Shown piece by piece: positions 5,877 to 6,834 of a stretch of DNA of 6,834 nt. This DNA is from Beijerinckiaceae bacterium (lineage in GTDB: Bacteria; Pseudomonadota; Alphaproteobacteria; Rhizobiales; Beijerinckiaceae): positions 1-6,834 of the forward strand of contig DAICZI010000089.1 in NCBI GenBank assembly GCA_027311205.1. The letters run 5' to 3'. Made by a program: the position numbers and the translations under genes. Every line of letters begins with the position of its first letter. The first letter of the stretch is position 1. The notes under the pieces are model-generated. The model did not search any database. It saw nothing but the letters and a program-made list of their open reading frames with translations, and was not told where the DNA came from.

Positions 5877-6730
5877 TCAACCTCTGGAACCCTTCGCATG
5901 TCTCGGTGTCGGTGGATCTGCTGACGGCGTTCCTGCTTGGCATCGTCCATGGTGTCACGCCCGATGAGCACACCTGGCCGATCACCTTTGCCTATGCCGT
6001 GGGGGCCTATTCGACATGGCGTGGTATGCGTGCTGGTCTGCTGTTTTCGGCAGCCTTCACCTTGCAAAGGGCGATTGCCAGCGAACTCGCCTGGGCGGGG
6101 CGCTCGCATTTCTTTCAGCTTCGGGGCTTTGCCATTGGCGTTGATCTGGTAGTCGGCGCGGTGATGGTCCTGTCGGCGCGGTTCATCGTCGCCTGCCGGA
6201 CCGCGCCGCATCTGCATATTGGGCGCAGTATCAAGGTGGGACAAAGTCTCCATGATCCGCGCTGGTGGCTGCCGGCCCTGCATGGGTTCATAGCCGGCTG
6301 GGGCTTTGGCGCTTTTGCCGCCATTCTCTATGGTGTGCTGGCTCCCGCCATGCCCAATGCCTGGCTCGGCCTTGCGCCCGGCCTTGCCTTTGGCTTTGGC
6401 ACCATGGTGACGCAGGTTGTCATCGGCGGGCTGGTCGGGGCCTGGGCGGCCCGCGCCAGACTGACACCCGATAACCTGCGCCAGATCGCCCTCACCAGTG
6501 CCGCGCGCACGCTGACATGGGGCGGGGCGGGCCTGATGCTGGTCGGCGTCCTCGCCATCATCGCCCCGCAATGGGCCGACCTGCACTGGGTCACAGGGCT
6601 GCACATCCACAACTTGCACACCATAAACCTGCCGATGATCCTGCTGATCATCGCCATTTTTGTGGTGGGTCTGGGCGGCTTCCTGCGCGATGCGCGCGCC
6701 TCTGCCCGCCGCGCCGCGTCAATGCCCTGA
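5873..6730 (+). CDS. Multi-pass membrane metal transporter, NicO/UreH-like
   Basis: A 285-aa inner-membrane protein with about six to seven hydrophobic spans (roughly 14-30, 54-72, 84-106, 133-157, 162-190, 211-232 and 252-271). The first span ends in GIVHGVTPDEHTWPITFAYA, with H26, D31 and H33. This is close to the HX4DH nickel/cobalt motif of NiCoT, RcnA/NicO and UreH-type proteins but with Glu inserted before the second His. LHGFIAGWGFGAFA (136-149) looks like the related motif of the second half. LHWVTGLHIHNLHT (237-250) is a His-rich loop before the last span and may help bind metal. It overlaps the Fur-family gene by 4 bases and has no strong ribosome site of its own, implying translational coupling. 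Import or export cannot be told from sequence. Nickel or cobalt is inferred from family resemblance and the operator; a TauE-like anion permease is the alternative. Confidence 0.78.
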   Translation: MINLWNPSHVSVSVDLLTAFLLGIVHGVTPDEHTWPITFAYAVGAYSTWRGMRAGLLFSAAFTLQRAIASELAWAGRSHFFQLRGFAIGVDLVVGAVMVLSARFIVACRTAPHLHIGRSIKVGQSLHDPRWWLPALHGFIAGWGFGAFAAILYGVLAPAMPNAWLGLAPGLAFGFGTMVTQVVIGGLVGAWAARARLTPDNLRQIALTSAARTLTWGGAGLMLVGVLAIIAPQWADLHWVTGLHIHNLHTINLPMILLIIAIFVVGLGGFLRDARASARRAASMP

Positions 6731-6731
6731 G

Positions 6732-6769
6732 CTACTTCTTTTTCAGAGCTCTATTTCTTTTTCAGATAC
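6732..6769. repeat. 19-bp tandem duplication at the end of the partial gene
   Basis: The first 16 bases of two adjacent 19-base units (6732-6747 and 6751-6766) match with one mismatch. On the - strand each reads CTGAAAAAGAARTAG, that is Leu-Lys-Lys-Lys-stop. The right copy is the real gene end and the left copy lies just past it, shifted out of frame because 19 is not a multiple of 3. An 8-bp palindrome AGAGCTCT (6745-6752) spans the junction. Confidence 0.8.
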
Positions 6770-6834
6770 TTGCTGAGTGAGGTGACGCCCGCCTTTTTCA
6801 GCACATCGCCAAGCTTGTCGTGATCGTTGAAGCC
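6751..6834 (-). CDS. C-terminal 27 residues of an unidentified protein (partial)
   Basis: The - strand is open from the window edge to a TAG at 6751-6753. The encoded end is lysine-rich (VLKKAGVTSLSKYLKKK), preceded by a short acidic stretch with NDHDKLGD. The amphipathic, basic tail looks like a real small-protein terminus rather than a shadow frame. It converges on the transporter gene, leaving a 20-base gap. I do not recognise the family and too little is present to assign a function. Confidence 0.6.
   Translation of the reverse strand, partial: GFNDHDKLGDVLKKAGVTSLSKYLKKK

Noticed and set aside
5720..6619. Long - strand open frame (299 aa) opposite the transporter
   Set aside because: It is a high-GC shadow: low-complexity, Arg/Gly/Pro/Gln-rich, no recognisable domain, and it overlaps two well-supported genes.

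Overview
The window looks like chromosomal DNA of an alphaproteobacterium. This is inferred from the high GC (one 60-base block of the first gene counts 39 of 60), the codon use and the style of the proteins; there is no marker gene to fix the genus. It holds two neighbouring blocks: the end of a surface-polysaccharide (O-antigen or capsule type) sugar cluster, and a small metal-homeostasis operon.

Polysaccharide block (1 to about 5211). Four genes run on the + strand. They are a PLP-dependent sugar aminotransferase of the DegT/DnrJ/EryC1/StrS family (53-1192), an AT-rich class I SAM methyltransferase (1237-2007), an NAD(P)-dependent sugar epimerase/dehydratase/reductase of the extended SDR type (2162-3064), and a three-part sugar C-methyltransferase with an N-terminal zinc site (3171-4346). 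A family 2 glycosyltransferase (4378-5211, - strand) converges on them. Together they suggest synthesis of an amino sugar and a methylated or C-branched deoxy sugar from NDP-4-keto-6-deoxyhexose, followed by transfer. The SDR plus C-methyltransferase pair resembles the methylate-then-reduce step of branched deoxysugar pathways; the exact sugar cannot be read from the sequence.

Metal block (about 5212 to 6730). A 278-base divergent control region lies between the glycosyltransferase and a Fur-family metalloregulator (5490-5876). The regulator overlaps by 4 bases (ATGA) with a multi-pass membrane protein (5873-6730) carrying an HX4D-E-H motif like that of NicO/UreH nickel-cobalt transporters. 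Upstream of the regulator is a perfect 23-bp palindrome containing TTGCAA-N5-TTGCAA. This has the same form as the Nur box, the operator of the nickel-responsive Fur-family regulator Nur of Streptomyces. The best reading is an autoregulated nickel (or cobalt) homeostasis operon. This is the most interesting point in the window. The same control region also holds four tandem 15-bp repeats, the last of which runs into the palindrome, and a 7-bp-stem hairpin.

At the right edge, the last 27 codons of an unidentified gene enter on the - strand (6751-6834). Both - strand genes have a short tandem duplication at their 3' end that copies the stop codon. No RNA genes, insertion sequences, CRISPR arrays or convincing intrinsic terminators were seen.
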